Positions 33,882-45,379 of a stretch of DNA of 64,000 bases are shown piece by piece. Source of the stretch: Tethya wilhelma (lineage: Eukaryota; Porifera; Demospongiae; Tethyida; Tethyidae); NCBI GenBank assembly GCA_964030475.1, contig CAXIPT010000020.1, forward strand, positions 125,912-189,911, given 5' to 3'. The position numbers and the translations under genes are program-made. Position 1 is the first letter of the stretch. Every line of letters starts with the position of its first letter. The notes beneath the pieces were generated by a model that was not told the origin of the DNA, did no database searches, and was given only the letters and a program-made list of their open reading frames with translations.

Positions 33882-34290
33882 CCAGGCAGTACATGTAAAC
33901 ATCCATCCTGGACCATTTTTTTAAACATATGTATATAACCATATGCACGGACCAAATTTAATTATCAGGGGGGACCAAAATTTTCAAGATAATTCAAGTC
34001 TGAAAATAATGGTCCTGGACCAAATTTTTCATGCAAATTTATTAAAAATTTTAGTCCTGTAATAACGTAACCACGGACCAAATTTATCAGGGGGGGACCA
34101 AAATTTTCAAGATAATTTCTGAAAATAATGGTCCTGGACCAAATTTTTCATGCAAATTTTGGTCCGGGGGACCAAAATTATCAGGACCAAAATTCCAGTG
34201 ACAGGTCCGGTGAAAATTCTGGTCCAGGCGGACCAAAATTTTCACAAATCACTGAAAAATTTGGGCCTACACTGGAAATTTTGGTCCGAG
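33882..34290. repeat. ggaccaaaattt repeat block, copy 1
   Basis: A ggaccaaa(t/a)tttt phrase and its partner ttttggtcc recur many times, with tandem units of about 120 bases. The block directly follows the Ulp1 gene. The same block follows the duplicate at 39880-40180, so it belongs to the same mobile unit. A shorter related block lies at 35175-35240. Confidence 0.85.
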
Positions 34291-35759
34291 TAAGAAAGAA
34301 GTTATCACTAGCCACAGGCTGCTTTGTAGACTCTGTTATAAGATACTTCTGGGTAGAACAAGTCTAAGTGAATGTAAGAGTAGACTCTACAAACTCTGTT
34401 GGAGTTCCATGAACCTTCACACTGACAGGCCCTGTTCCTGGTGACAGCACACGAGCACACAAAAATCAACTCCCACTGACGTGCACGTGATCATCGTCTA
34501 CCAGTACAGCTTTCCACAAGTTAAACTTTTCACTAAAACAGTTCTTACCAAATCAACTCAGTTTACCATTAATTAATAGCATATCAAAATCAGTCACAAA
34601 GCAAAAAAGTAACATAGTTATGCAAAGATATGCAAGTAAAATCAAAATGGCTCCATCCAGCTGAAAACGATCTAACAGAGTTTGTATTCTCTTTTCTTTT
34701 TCCTTAAATCTGCATCTCCCAGGTCTAGCTGTTGCACCAGGGAAACTGAATCTTGGAGGAAACAGCCTCCTCTGTATGGCATCCATGTATTATGTTGGGA
34801 TGTTTTGGCTTCAGTGTTCTTTCTCCATTATACTGTAGTTTGCAGAATACCAAAGATCAGTGGCTTTGCAATGGTTCAAATTCAAATCAATGCAGCAAAC
34901 CCATATGTAATGAGTGGTAGATTTATTCATGGCTTTGTCCTTTGTATTCAAAGTAATAATAATGTTTACTACTGAATTGTGTTTAGATTGTTTATGCTCT
35001 TTTTGTTCTTCAAATTATATTTTTGTACTGTTACATTACTCATTCATAGTTTGTTTGAAAATTATCATTAGCATCTAATATAAAACACAGCTCTCAACTC
35101 TGAAAGCCCTAACAATAGTACCGCAGTATGCCTAGCCATTCTGGCTAGGGGGACAATATTTTTTCAGAGACCACATCTGAAGAATTTGGTCCCAGACCCA
35201 AACTTTTAATTGGTTGGCTGAAAATTATGGTCCGGAGTAGCGCACACCTAGGCAGTCTACACTAAAACCCGGGTTACGTGGCTGATTACTTCCGGTAAAT
35301 CAAATGTACAGGGATATACGGGAGGAATAATTGATTTTTAGTTATTGTACTCCAACTACTGTTATGTCAATTGAGTNTTGAGGTGAGTTACTGGGTTGAA
35401 ATTGTTTCGTAGATATACCTGTGCTGCTAGTGCAATGGCCCTCCCCCTCTGGTGGAGCATCCGTGTTTTTAAACATGGATTGTGTCTACTGCATTTTAGA
35501 CCATACAGCCTTGTTGATGATTACTGCTTTGTAATTGAAACTTTGGCAAGAATGGACTGGTGTTAAAATTTAAACTTTGAAATATGTACTTACCCAGTCA
35601 GTAACCCCAATTTTCTCAGAACCTACAAATAATGTCAGTGCAAGTGATTATAATGAAATACAAGAGATTTGTCCGATTTCTTTCAAATACTTGCAAAAAA
35701 ACTTGCAATTCTTGCAAGATTTTGCATTGGTGTTATTTCGTAGTTGAGTAAAGCTAGTT
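34291..35759. other. No gene seen
   Basis: AT-rich DNA with a single N at 35377 and the ggtccggag repeat fragment near 35230. I find no supportable gene. Confidence 0.4.
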
Positions 35760-35905
35760 AGATAACATAGCTACTACTCCAGCCTCCAGTGCTGAGATGC
35801 TTCACTTTACTGATAGCATACTGGTAGATTTATATATAAGCTTTATGCTGATATATAGTGTACAAGTAACCACACAAACTCAAAAGTGAGTCATAGAATT
35901 ATGGG
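35760..35905 (-). repeat. Repeat matching 52455-52625 reversed
   Basis: Shared phrases include agatgcttcac, agtgtacaagtaac and acaaactcaaa. It leads straight into a foldback, as its relatives do. Confidence 0.65.
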
Positions 35906-36415
35906 CAGAACAAACAAGTAAAAGAAAAAAAACGTTGGAAAGACATACAAATGGCCAAATCATAAAAAGAAAGCAAACAAGATAGAATGGCTGTTTGAGT
36001 GTGTAAAGAATTATTCCTATGGGCAACATGAGGGACACAATATGGAAAGAGAGTACTACATGCAGCCCACACAGGAAGAATTTTGCACACTCAAACAGCT
36101 ATTCTATCCTGTTTGCTTTCTTTTTACGATTTAGTCATTCCTATGTCTCACAAGTACAAAAACATTAGAAATGTAATACAAACCTAAGAATGGCCAAATC
36201 GTAAAAAAAGTGAGCAAACAAGATAGGAATGGTTGTGAGATTGAGCAAGTTCATTTCGCTGTGTCACCTTATGTTCATATCCCTCAATGACACTGTAGAC
36301 AGAGGAATGAACTTGCTCAATCTCACAACCATTCCTATCTTGTTTGCTCACTTTTTTACGATTTGGCCATTCCTATGTTTGCATTACATTTCTAATGTAT
36401 TTTGTACTTGTTTGT
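35906..36415. mobile_element. Two foldback elements back to back
   Basis: 35906-36155 and 36156-36415 each have complementary arms of the family seen at 414-682. The second has a long, nearly perfect pair (gaatggttgtgagattgagc and its complement). They share an acaagtacaaaaacatt junction. They sit just upstream of the KDZ-like exons, probably replacing that gene's 5' part. Confidence 0.85.
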
Positions 36416-36553
36416 TTGTTTCAGTAGAATTGGCATGCATATGCACAAGTCATGGCTCATTTCAGTATGTATGCATGTGCATGAGCCTCTGAATCTGATG
36501 CATGCAGTCATGAGTTCAGTTCTTGCATAAAAAAAATTTTACCTAATTATTAG

Positions 36554-37393
36554 GCTTGATAAAGAACTAAAACAAATGGAACAGGAGCATCGTATTACTT
36601 GTCGGTGGGCCCCCAATGCTAAAGCATACCTTGAAGCACAGAGTGCAATTTGCAAGGAAAAGGGAGACCAAATTGGGGAGGCTCTGCTGGCAGCATCTAG
36701 TAGGAGACAATTCTTACTGAATTTAAAAGCAAAATATGCAGGTATAATTATACAGTTACGTTGATTCTATAGCATGATACATTATATTATAGTATAGTTA
36801 TGTATATAGCTATACTGTATTTCAAAGTTTGAACTATTGTTACAGATGGCCAAAAGATTGCCAAGAAGCTTTCAAAACAGATAGGGAAGGAAACAAAGAA
36901 AGTTAAGGCAATGTTACCCGAGTACAATGCTTGCCAATGTGTTGTCAAAGGTGAAAGCACTACAGAACTTTCACTTCAAGGTGCACTGGATCCTACCATT
37001 CTATCAACTGTGTTACAGCCACACTTTACTCACCATAAAAGTAAAAGGGATCTAATAGATGCTTACATCATGATGAAGCGTACATCAGAAGAGATTAACA
37101 TGCTAAACACGGAAATGAAGAACACCATTGAATACTACAGTGAAAAGAAGAAAATTCTCACAGATACAATTCAATCTTTTGCCAAACAAGCAGATGTTTA
37201 CTCAAGAGGAGCAGTATCACTTCTTAAGAGCATGCAAATTACAGCAGAGAAACAAGTTGATGATCTAACTGTACTATTTGGTAGAGTGTCAACTCCTCAT
37301 ACTCTGGCAATTAATCGTGATGATATCAACTCTGATTCAAGCTCAGATTCTGATGACTCCAGTAGTGATGATGAGACATGTAATTATGATTGA
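36554..37393 (+). CDS. C-terminal part of a KDZ-like transposase
   Basis: Two exons, 36554-36741 and 36846-37393, join in phase 1 (GT-AG). The protein has an alpha-helical, charged region (RRQFLLNLKAKYADGQKIAK, then LSKQIGKETKKVKAMLPEYN), a predicted coiled coil near EEINMLNTEMKNTIEYYSEK, and a Ser/Asp-rich acidic tail. This matches my memory of the C-terminus of Kyakuja-Dileera-Zisupton transposases from invertebrates. The catalytic core is absent, because foldbacks occupy the upstream side. It converges with the Ulp1-PHD gene, with about 300 bases between stops. The alternative is a domesticated coiled-coil protein. Confidence 0.5.
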
Positions 37394-37689
37394 ATGTTTC
37401 TCATTATTTTCTGTAATATCTGTTATGTACAATGCCATGCACTGGCCTTTTCAAAAATTTATTGCTCACCTATAATTTTTATATAGCTCTTTGCATCATA
37501 CATTATATTGTTGTTCATTGCATGACATTGTGTATGTAACTTTAACATACATCTTTGTTGCAAACATTATTTATTATAACATCAGATAGTATACACAATT
37601 TTTTAGTTCAAGAATACAACAATGAAAGATAGCCAGCTATAAGCAAATATATGTTGATAAATTCATCATGATTGCGCTATCTTCAATGT

Positions 37690-38861
37690 TTCCTTGCAAT
37701 CGTCGACAGATGTCCAATTTGGTACCATAAGGATTGTGTCTCTCTTGATATGAACAAATCATACAAGAATGAAGATTGGATATGTGACGCATTGAATCAT
37801 TGCTCTGCTGGTGTCCTCATTAGGAAGCCTACAAATACAATGTATTTCTACTTCGTGTGTCTTCCGTACCCTACTTCCCAAAGGGACACGTCGTCTTCTT
37901 TTTATTGTAGGGAATTGTAACATTCTTCCTTTTTCAAGACAATCAATGAGATGTGGCCGCATCTCCTTGGTGTTCCACTTACAAACTACGGGATCACATC
38001 CATGAGCCAATTCAGTGGCACAAGCCAGTGCATAAAGTCCACAATCGTGCAGGTTTGTTTGGCTCTCAATATTCACAATATCAAACTTGACAGATTTAGT
38101 TCGTAGTGGAGGTTTGAAAAATGAGCAGATTTGCATCACAATATTGGAACTAACTGTTGCTCCTGGCATACTGTCATACAAACTAACAGTGTTGCAATGG
38201 TGTCCTCCATACCCAGGTGCCAGATTGGAACTTGTAATCCAATGAGATTCTGCTACGTTTAAAACTTGCACAAATGCCGTACCAAAAGGAATTGCTGGGA
38301 ATAATTCTTTTCGCTTAGAACACAGGGTGGATTGCCATCCGTACACTTTATCCTTTGTTTGATTCTGTAACAAAGTTTGTGCAGCGTAAATGATTCTATC
38401 ATTCAACCACTCATTGCTGGACAAAATTTTCAAGTCAGTAGCGAAGAGCTCTAGATGAGGTATCCAATCAGGTGTACTTCGAGCTGGATCTGTAGATTCA
38501 ACAACAATAGGATTGGCATGTGATTCAGCGGCAGACAAGTGAGACGGGTCAGTGGTGGACGAGTGAGACGGGTCAGTGGTGGACGAGTGAGACGGGTCAG
38601 TGGTGGACGAGTGAGACGGGTCAGTGGTGGACGAGTGAGACGGGTCAGTGGCGGACGAGTGAGACTCAGGAGAAAGCAATTTTGCTAAAATAGAATTTGA
38701 TGCTGAATCAGATGTGATGTCTGTCCGTTTTGTTGTAGATGGTGGCTCTTTGTGCTCACATTCTGTTTTCTTTCTTGAGCATTTTGTAGATTGTTTGGTT
38801 GGTTCTTTCTTCCTCTTATCTGTTACCTGTGTATTGTCTTGCGGAAGCAGGGGAGGATTTG
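37690..38861 (-). pseudogene. Ulp1-like protease with PHD finger, copy 2 (best preserved)
   Basis: The main exon starts after a TTGCAG acceptor at 38861. A Lys/Thr-rich segment is followed by an 8-residue tandem (SSTTDPSH, about six units) and then the protease domain: NEWLNDRIIYAAQ near its start, NVAESHWITSS with the catalytic His-Trp, VSLYDSM with Asp, and ESQTNLHDCGLYALA with Gln and Cys. All four catalytic positions are present. The first half of a PHD finger follows (HCICRLPN...MIQC). Its second half (CPIWYHKDC...DWICDA) lies on the opposite strand at about 37700-37790, so a ~90-base inversion splits the finger. After it, the minus strand resumes CKETLKIAQS and a stop. The protease itself may be active; the finger cannot be. 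Confidence 0.75.
38530..38668 (-). repeat. 24-base coding minisatellite
   Basis: About six units encode (S/T)TDPSHSS. It lies just before the protease domain, at the same relative place as the 33-base array in the 32-kb gene, but with a different unit. Confidence 0.9.
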
Positions 38862-39171
38862 CTGCAATGTAAAATGATTTGATATTATGCCATACAATCA
38901 TAGTTATAATATTGTCCTAAGTTTTTACCAGCAATTATAGTAGCATGCAAATACTCAATCATTTGATGAGAAGAGCAACAGTTAGCAGTTGTGGTACTAC
39001 AAAATAGCACATCCTCCTCAAAAAAGGCAAAAGAGAATCCAGCGTATCCTAGTTCTTCTAGTTCTGTCAGCTAGAAAAAGAAAAGTGTACATGTATGCAT
39101 TAATAATTGTACAAATAAGCTTAAATAGTTACACCACAAAATTGGAAGGAGCACAGTATAACACTACAAGT

Positions 39172-39351
39172 GTGGACAAATTGGAACCGCGGACAGATTG
39201 GAATCCTATGCATACTACAAGTGTGGACAGATTGGAACCCTATGCATACCACATGTGTGGACAGATTGGAACCCTATGCATACCACATGTGTGGACAGAT
39301 TGGAACCCTATGCATACCACATGTGTGGACAGATTGGAACCCTATGCATAA
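39172..39351 (+). repeat. 34-base tandem repeat, about 5 units
   Basis: The unit starts gtgtggacagattggaaccc and ends tatgcataccacat. It runs directly into the middle of the Ulp1 protease frame at 39351. Confidence 0.95.
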
Positions 39352-39718
39352 CCTGTCCAACAGCAGCAAGGTGATAGCATTTGTGGACTTTATGCAATAG
39401 CTTTTGCAGTATCACTGGCACATGGCAAACACCCGAAGAAAGTACGATTTCAACAACTTGAAATGAGGAAACATCTAAATATTTGCTTTGAGCAAGGGTC
39501 CATCTCAGTTTTCCCCCAGTGCAGCCCTGAAACCTTAGTAACATGTTGTAAAGCACGGAAGATATGTATTCAAACATATTGTTATTGTTTAATGCCTGAA
39601 TCATTTGATTCCAAGATGATTTGTTGTGATACATGTAACAAATGGTATCATTACAAGTGTGTCAACATTAAAAGAAATCGTAAAGTATGGCATTGCAATT
39701 GTTGTGCTCAGCAATATT
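39352..39718 (+). pseudogene. Ulp1-PHD gene, 3' fragment (copy 3)
   Basis: Nearly identical to 33370-33731. It starts at VQQQQGDSICGLYAIAF, so it keeps the catalytic Gln and Cys but lacks His and Asp. It has the full PHD finger and loses the original stop (TAAT to TATT), gaining a 13-residue tail. It has no promoter or start of its own. Confidence 0.85.
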
Positions 39719-40190
39719 TATTTATTTTTGTCAATACAAATATTACTTAATAATTTATTGTTGTCATTACACATTACAATATTTTATTGCAATCTAATTG
39801 ATTATCAAGTTTGTATGTATAACATTGCTGTAACATTGCTGCTACTGCGCCGCAATGATTGAACCCAGGCAGTACATGTAAACATCCTTCCAGGACCATT
39901 TTTTTAAACATACGTATATAACCATATGCACGGACCAAATTTATCAGGGGGGACCAAAATTTTCAAGATAACTTCTGAAAATAATGGTCCTGGACCAAAT
40001 TTTTCACGCAAATTTATTAAAAATTTTGGTCCTGTAATAACGTAACCACGGACCAAATTTATCAGCGGGGGACCAAAATTTTCAAGATAATTTCTGAAAA
40101 TAATGGTCCTGGACCAAATTTTTCATGCAAATTTTGGTCCGGGGGACCAAAATTATCAGGACCAAAATTCCAGTGACAGGTGAACTATCC
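39719..40190. repeat. Ulp1 3' flank and ggaccaaa block, copy 2
   Basis: Matches 33732-34190 with small indels. It ends at cagtgacaggt, after which the two copies part. Confidence 0.9.
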
Positions 40191-40358
40191 ACTACCTGAG
40201 TCTTAGCCCTATCCTCTACCATGTAGATGAGAGGAAATTTGAATTGTCATATACACCTGATAGTTATTATTCATGTGAACAATCCTGTATGTTTCATATA
40301 GAAATACTGTATTAGAAAATTCCATTTTTGGTCCAGTGTTGGAGTACCAATCGTTTAA

Positions 40359-41367
40359 CTCTTCAGGGCCGGTAGATGGATTTATCCGCACGCGCGTATT
40401 CAACGATCGCATAATCTGCGATTTTTCGCATGTTTTATTTTATAGCCATAGCATTTGAGCTATGAGCTTTAGACTTGCTGTTCAGTTAGGTAAGGAAGTG
40501 TTCTACTAAAATACCAAGTAAGAGTCAGGTCTGATTAGTTAAAGGGGAGATATAAGCTTTAGAAAACAAAGGTCGCGATCGCGGCAATCGTGACCTTTGG
40601 TTTAAACTCACGTTTTTTTTCTTTGTGCTATGCAGGATACGCTTGACGCTAGCTATAGAGGTGCAGGGAGGTTTAGGCTATTCCTGCATGCAAGCGCTTT
40701 TGCAGTGCTGCTCTTCAAGCTGGAAAAAAAGCCTAAAGTATGCAGATCGTTTGGCGAACTTTGACCCCTTCTGTTTTTGCAAGCTTTTAAGTTAAAGGTG
40801 CTATTGCACGGAAGCGGCAACTTTTTGAAAAAATGGCCCAAAAATCAATACTGAAATTTCATTGGTTGAAAATACGTCATTGGAATGCAATTTGCGCTCC
40901 TATTTTCGCGTTGACTCCAACGTACGCATAGTTTTTCTTTGTGACCATGTGGCAAGTTGCAGCTATTTGACATACTTATACGCTTAGACTTACACTCATC
41001 TAGCTTCTTTCTTCCCTGTTCCTTCCCTTGGTGTGCTTCTACTGCTCATCATGTCTTGTAAGCGTTCAAATTCAAACTGCACGTGGTCGCACATTTTTAT
41101 ACACGCATATTGTTCTACCCACATTATGGCTTCACTACGCGGTGTAAATTACTACGCGTACAACTTCCGTGCAATAGCACCTTTAATAATAGCAAACCTA
41201 GAACTAATTTGATATAGCCATGGCTTAGTACAACCATAGCTAAGCTCAACTAGCTACGAATGAGAGTGACTAAGGCTAAAGCAAGAACAAAAATGTACAA
41301 AAACCAAGAGAAATAAATATTCATAAAATCTAATTAAATATGCACAATTAAGTTAGGCCCTAAAGAG
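40359..41367 (-). mobile_element. CTCTTTAGGGCC MITE with a nested MITE
   Basis: Ends ctcttcagggcc and ggccctaaagag are flanked by TTAA (40355-40358) and TTGA (41368-41371, one change). It runs opposite to the copies at 53902 and 61956. A second element is nested at 40796-41182. Confidence 0.85.
40796..41182. mobile_element. 387-base MITE, TTAA duplication
   Basis: Ends aggtgctattgcacggaag and cttccgtgcaatagcacct are near-perfect inverted repeats, each flanked by TTAA. The 61956-62571 copy of the host MITE has the same site uninterrupted. The interior resembles 47659-48016. Confidence 0.9.
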
Positions 41368-41828
41368 TTGAGGACAACGTGTTGCCAAAGTCTCAAGCCT
41401 GTTTAAATATTATTCAACTTCCAGTCGTACATGATGACAATGAAGTTTTCTTCTAAAAAATAGACCAAGGGGTTTGTATGAGTGTCGGACATTTTGGATT
41501 GATGGATGTGTCTGGTTTGCAGATGTTCTGTGACTTACAAGTATGAATTTAAGTCTCATAGTATCAAGTTGTATTGAATTGTTATAGTATTCTTGTTTCA
41601 CACTCTGACAAAATCATTATGGTGTTTCACATATGTGACGTGTCAAGCGAAAACCTGGTACGATATAAAACACGGACCGGACCGGACTAACGGACCGTAT
41701 TACAATGTACTACCCGCTCCGGACCTACTCCCTGGCAATACGGACTGACCTTAGAACCCTGCTATAATCTCATTGGTTCGGTTTAGCTTTGAACAATAAA
41801 GAAGCTGCTCTTCTTGGCAGGCAACTAA

Positions 41829-42337
41829 ATGGTAAGTGCTATTTTTCTGAAGTCAATGGAGTCGCTTTCTCGTCCAGTGCTTACTAATCGGCTATCACCC
41901 ATATCTATTGTAGAAGCGGAATCTCTGTTAAGGGAGAAAGTTCATCCATTGACAAAGAACAGCATCTTGCCTGTAACTGTTGAGTCTGTCCAACAACAAC
42001 AAGGGAGCACCATTTGTGGGCTGTTTTCAATAGCTATAATGCGGTTTCTCTTGCTCATGGACAGAGGCGATCTTTTTTTGATCAAACCAAAATGAGGTAT
42101 CTCTTGGATAAATGTTTTGAAGAAGGTTGCATCAAACCTTATCCAAACTGTGCCCCTGATCTTTCCAGGTTTAACCAAAAGAAGAGATTATGCATTCAAA
42201 CGTACTGTTATTGTAATATGCCAGAATCGTTCGACTCAAAAATGATCAGTTGTGATGCGTGTCATAAATGGTATCACTACAAATGTGCTAACGTAAAGAG
42301 AGGTCGTTCTGTGTGGTATTGCATTCATTGTTGTTAG
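41829..42337 (+). pseudogene. Ulp1-PHD protein fragment inside the transposon
   Basis: The first frame reads VTVESVQQQQGSTICGLFSIA (Gln and Cys of a Ulp1 protease). After a frameshift near 42030 it continues AVSLAHGQRRSFFDQTKMRY and a C-terminal PHD finger (YCYC, SCDACHKWYHYKC, WYCIHCC, stop). The upstream His-Trp and Asp motifs are not visible. It is clearly the same family as the 33-kb and 38-kb genes but more distant in sequence. Confidence 0.75.
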
Positions 42338-42519
42338 TTGAGTTTTGTAGTGATGAGTCAATTAAAATAAGTTTTTTTTCTGTCTACATATATAATAATA
42401 TTTTGATCATTTTTTATTATCAATGGACCATAATAAGCTGAAATCTTAATGATACACGTTGCATTTGGTAGGTAAAGGATGACTATAATTGCCGAGCGCC
42501 TTAGCGCGAGGCAGTGTAA

Positions 42520-42670
42520 TCTTGCAGGGCCAAAAATTGTGGAAGTAAAATCCAATTACACGTCATCAATACCGGATGAAAATTGTTCCGGTTTACCAAT
42601 AATTGCGGAAGTAAAATCCAATTATACGTCATGAACACCGGATGAAAACGGGGCCAATTTGGCAAAAATT
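42520..42670 (+). repeat. Tandem duplication (two ~68-base units)
   Basis: aattg(t/c)ggaagtaaaatcca ... cggatgaaaa occurs twice with small differences, inside the 41658 transposon. Confidence 0.85.
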
Positions 42671-43285
42671 GTTCCGGCCGGTTTGAAACAAGCTAGCTGC
42701 GCTGCATGCTCGTGATCGTGATGATCCTTACCATAATATATGAAACACGTGCGCGCGCACAGCTCGAGATCTCGTGCTACGTATATATGTAGAATCATGT
42801 GTGTTATGAGCCGGCATAGACTGCAGAGACACCATTGTGGTACCTTACTAACTGTACAAGAGGTGAGAGTTTAAAATACACGTGAGCATAATTACTTCAA
42901 ACGTCGCGCGCGAGGCAATTAATTGCACTCAGTGTACAACTAGTTATAATCTTATAAACACTCTGTTCGAGCCGTGCATGCACTATATTAAAAATACGAA
43001 AAGTCCGGTCCGTATTTTATACAACGCATGCCAGTCCGTATTTTATATACGGACTGAGTCCGTTATTCGGGTCCGTTAGTCCGGTCTGGTCCGTGTTTTA
43101 TATCGTACCGAAAACCTGACGTTTGGAAAATTAATGCGGTTTTAGTTTCATTCGCCATTTTGCGCGTATTTTTTTTTGCACAGATGCGTTGCGCTATGCT
43201 TAGCACACTGCATGCAAAACTTTGTAGGTGGGGCTACTTCTTTTGCAGAGATATTAATGCTAACATCAGCGCGCTGTGTTGCCAA

Positions 43286-44053
43286 GCTTAACCGATTATA
43301 CGCTGAATTCTTTTGAAGTGAATGACGTCTTCTGCTAAATTAAATTTTTAATTTTTAGTAGCTACGCCTTCCTTTTGTTTTTCTAATACTAAAAGAGATT
43401 GGACAAAGTTTTTTTATGATGCAACTAAGCAACAATCAAGCTAACTATACCCCAAGTCTTGTTGCTTAGTGAAGCTTTTGCTGGTAAAAAAAGCCTAATG
43501 TACGGGAGGGTCTAATATGCGAGGACATAGCCCCGCGTCTAAAGCTTTTTTTCCAGCTAGCAAACCAGGCTTACAAAAGCGATGCTATGGCTATATAGCC
43601 TAACTATCCCTGCACCTACGTAGCAAGTTTCAAGCCTATCCTCTGAAGGGTTGTGTTGTGGAAAAAACATCGCTCTTAACCCTACAATCGCGATCGGGAA
43701 GATCGTGACCGTTAGTCGCTTAGTGACGAGTAGCGCCACGCCTTACAAGCAGTTCTAACTCTGACTTGATATTTTAGTAGAGTAGTCCCTTACCTATTCG
43801 AATATGAAGTTTAAAATTCAGGGCTAATTGCTTTGCTTGCAAAAAAGTCGCTAGAACAGCCATGACGCATTAACGCGCGTCAACCGCGGTTTGCAACACC
43901 CACGTGTTGACGCGTCAACCGCGTATAATCGGTTTACGGAAGATGCGTTGCTACAGTGTTTACTAGACCATAGCACATATTGATAAGTTAGATAATTTCT
44001 TACAGCTGCTTTGAAATTTGAACAAGTGCGTACTTCGCGGGTAATCGGTTAAC
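43286..44053. mobile_element. Candidate TTAA element, diverged relative of the CTCTTTAGGGCC MITE
   Basis: TTAA is followed by ccgattatacgc at the left and preceded by (g)cgggtaatcgg at the right. The middle (43480-43800) resembles the interior of 61956-62571, e.g. tattttagtagag and cgatcg blocks. An inner copy of gcgtataatcgg lies at 43922. It abuts the DUF7869-type gene and seems to have removed its 5' end. Confidence 0.55.
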
Positions 44054-44104
44054 TATGACGTACACTAGTGATAATTTATTATCACTAATCACACTAATTG
44101 TTGC

Positions 44105-45254
44105 AGCTCAGGACTCTAGACGAGAGGACATCACACACAACAGTGAAGAGCTTTCAATGAGTGTCGACGTGCTGGGGGACAATATCACATCTGAGCAGAG
44201 CACAACCCAAAAGAGTAACCAGTTGGATGAAAACTTGGCCCATAATGAAACAGGATCTGCGGATAAACCTGTAGAAAATGAGGATGAAGAATTGGATAAG
44301 GTTCTAAGCGAAGGATGTGGTTGTAATAGGAATAACGGAAAAGGATGTTACAAATACTTCACTATAGAGCATTTTAAAGAGTATAATTTGTCATGTAGGG
44401 ATTTAACAACCAAGCAGCTTGACGTGATAATAGTGGCCAAAACAAGAACAGGTCATTTATTTGTTTTATCGTCCAATTTGCAAATTTGGAAGACAAATAA
44501 TCGCAAATTTGTATAATTAGATACATGATGCAATATTTTTCTTGGAGGACCATGACTGGCTTGCACAAAAGGATCACCATATCCTTTCTCCTGGTTGGCC
44601 ACACTAAGTTCGCTCCTGACTGGAGTTTTGGGCTGTTCAAGCATCTCTATCGGAGTTCGAATGTTGGATGTTTGGATAACATCGCTGTGATTGCTGAAAA
44701 TTCTGCAACAGTGAATCACGCACAACTGGTGGCAATTAAAGCAATCAGGTGAGGTAATAGTGCCAATGTATGATTGGGCCTCCTTCTTTGATCCCTACTA
44801 CAAGAAGACAGCCACCAAAGGAATCAAGAAGATCCATCACTTTCGATTCGACAGTGAATCGAAGGGGAAGGTCCACACACGTGAGCACTGTGATGACAAA
44901 GCAGAGACAACAGTCACAATGATCAAAGATTTGAAAAAAATACCATCAAAAGATGTCATGCCTGACATGATCATCCCAACTGGTTTAAGTAGAGATAGAC
45001 AAGTGTACCTGTATGAAAAAATCAGAGAGTTTGTGCCTGAGGAACACCGTGACGCTGTTTGCCCAAAACCAGATGACTACGACGATAGTGGTAGTGCTAG
45101 TACACCTGCTCCAACTCTTGGACCATCCACACTTGTGGCTAGTGATAGTGAGAATGAGAATGTAGAAGACTTAGAACCTCCTAAAAAGAAACAAAAATGT
45201 TCACACTGTAAACAAACAGGGCACAACATTCGTAGTTGTCCACAGAAACAGTAG
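44105..45254 (+). pseudogene. DUF7869-type transposase, copy A (internally deleted)
   Basis: The first exon begins AQDSRREDITHNSEEL and includes GCGCNRNNGKGCYKYFT. At about 44437 it jumps from the region matching 54574 to that matching 55897, so some 1.3 kb of core is missing, including the YLIDEAAT segment and most of HADNCS. It resumes YMMQYFSWRTMTGLHKRIT, HTKFAPDWSFGL, a 4-base insertion near 44731 (frameshift), then VPMYDWASFFDPYYKK. It alone keeps the C-terminal CCHC zinc knuckle (CSHCKQTGHNIRSC). The arrangement is a deletion derivative of copy B. Confidence 0.8.
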
Positions 45255-45379
45255 TTGTCACAGTGTGTAAATTGGGTCATTGACTGTTGTTCTGCTTTGT
45301 TATCAGGCAGGTACTTAGGTGTTTGTATAAACTAATTATTATGATTGTTACAATTTTTTTTGACAAGTATACACAAGCA

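Larger units (their letters stand above)
41658..43108 (+). mobile_element. 1.45-kb transposon carrying a Ulp1-PHD gene
   Basis: Ends gtacgatataaaacacggac and its complement are about 40-base inverted repeats rich in (t)ccgg(t/a)cc. cgaaaacctg occurs on both sides (41648-41657 and 43109-43118). Relatives of the flanks at 60255-60290 have the sequence once, confirming a 9-10-base duplication. The inner ends contain further cggac/gtccg repeats. No transposase is inside. Confidence 0.85.
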
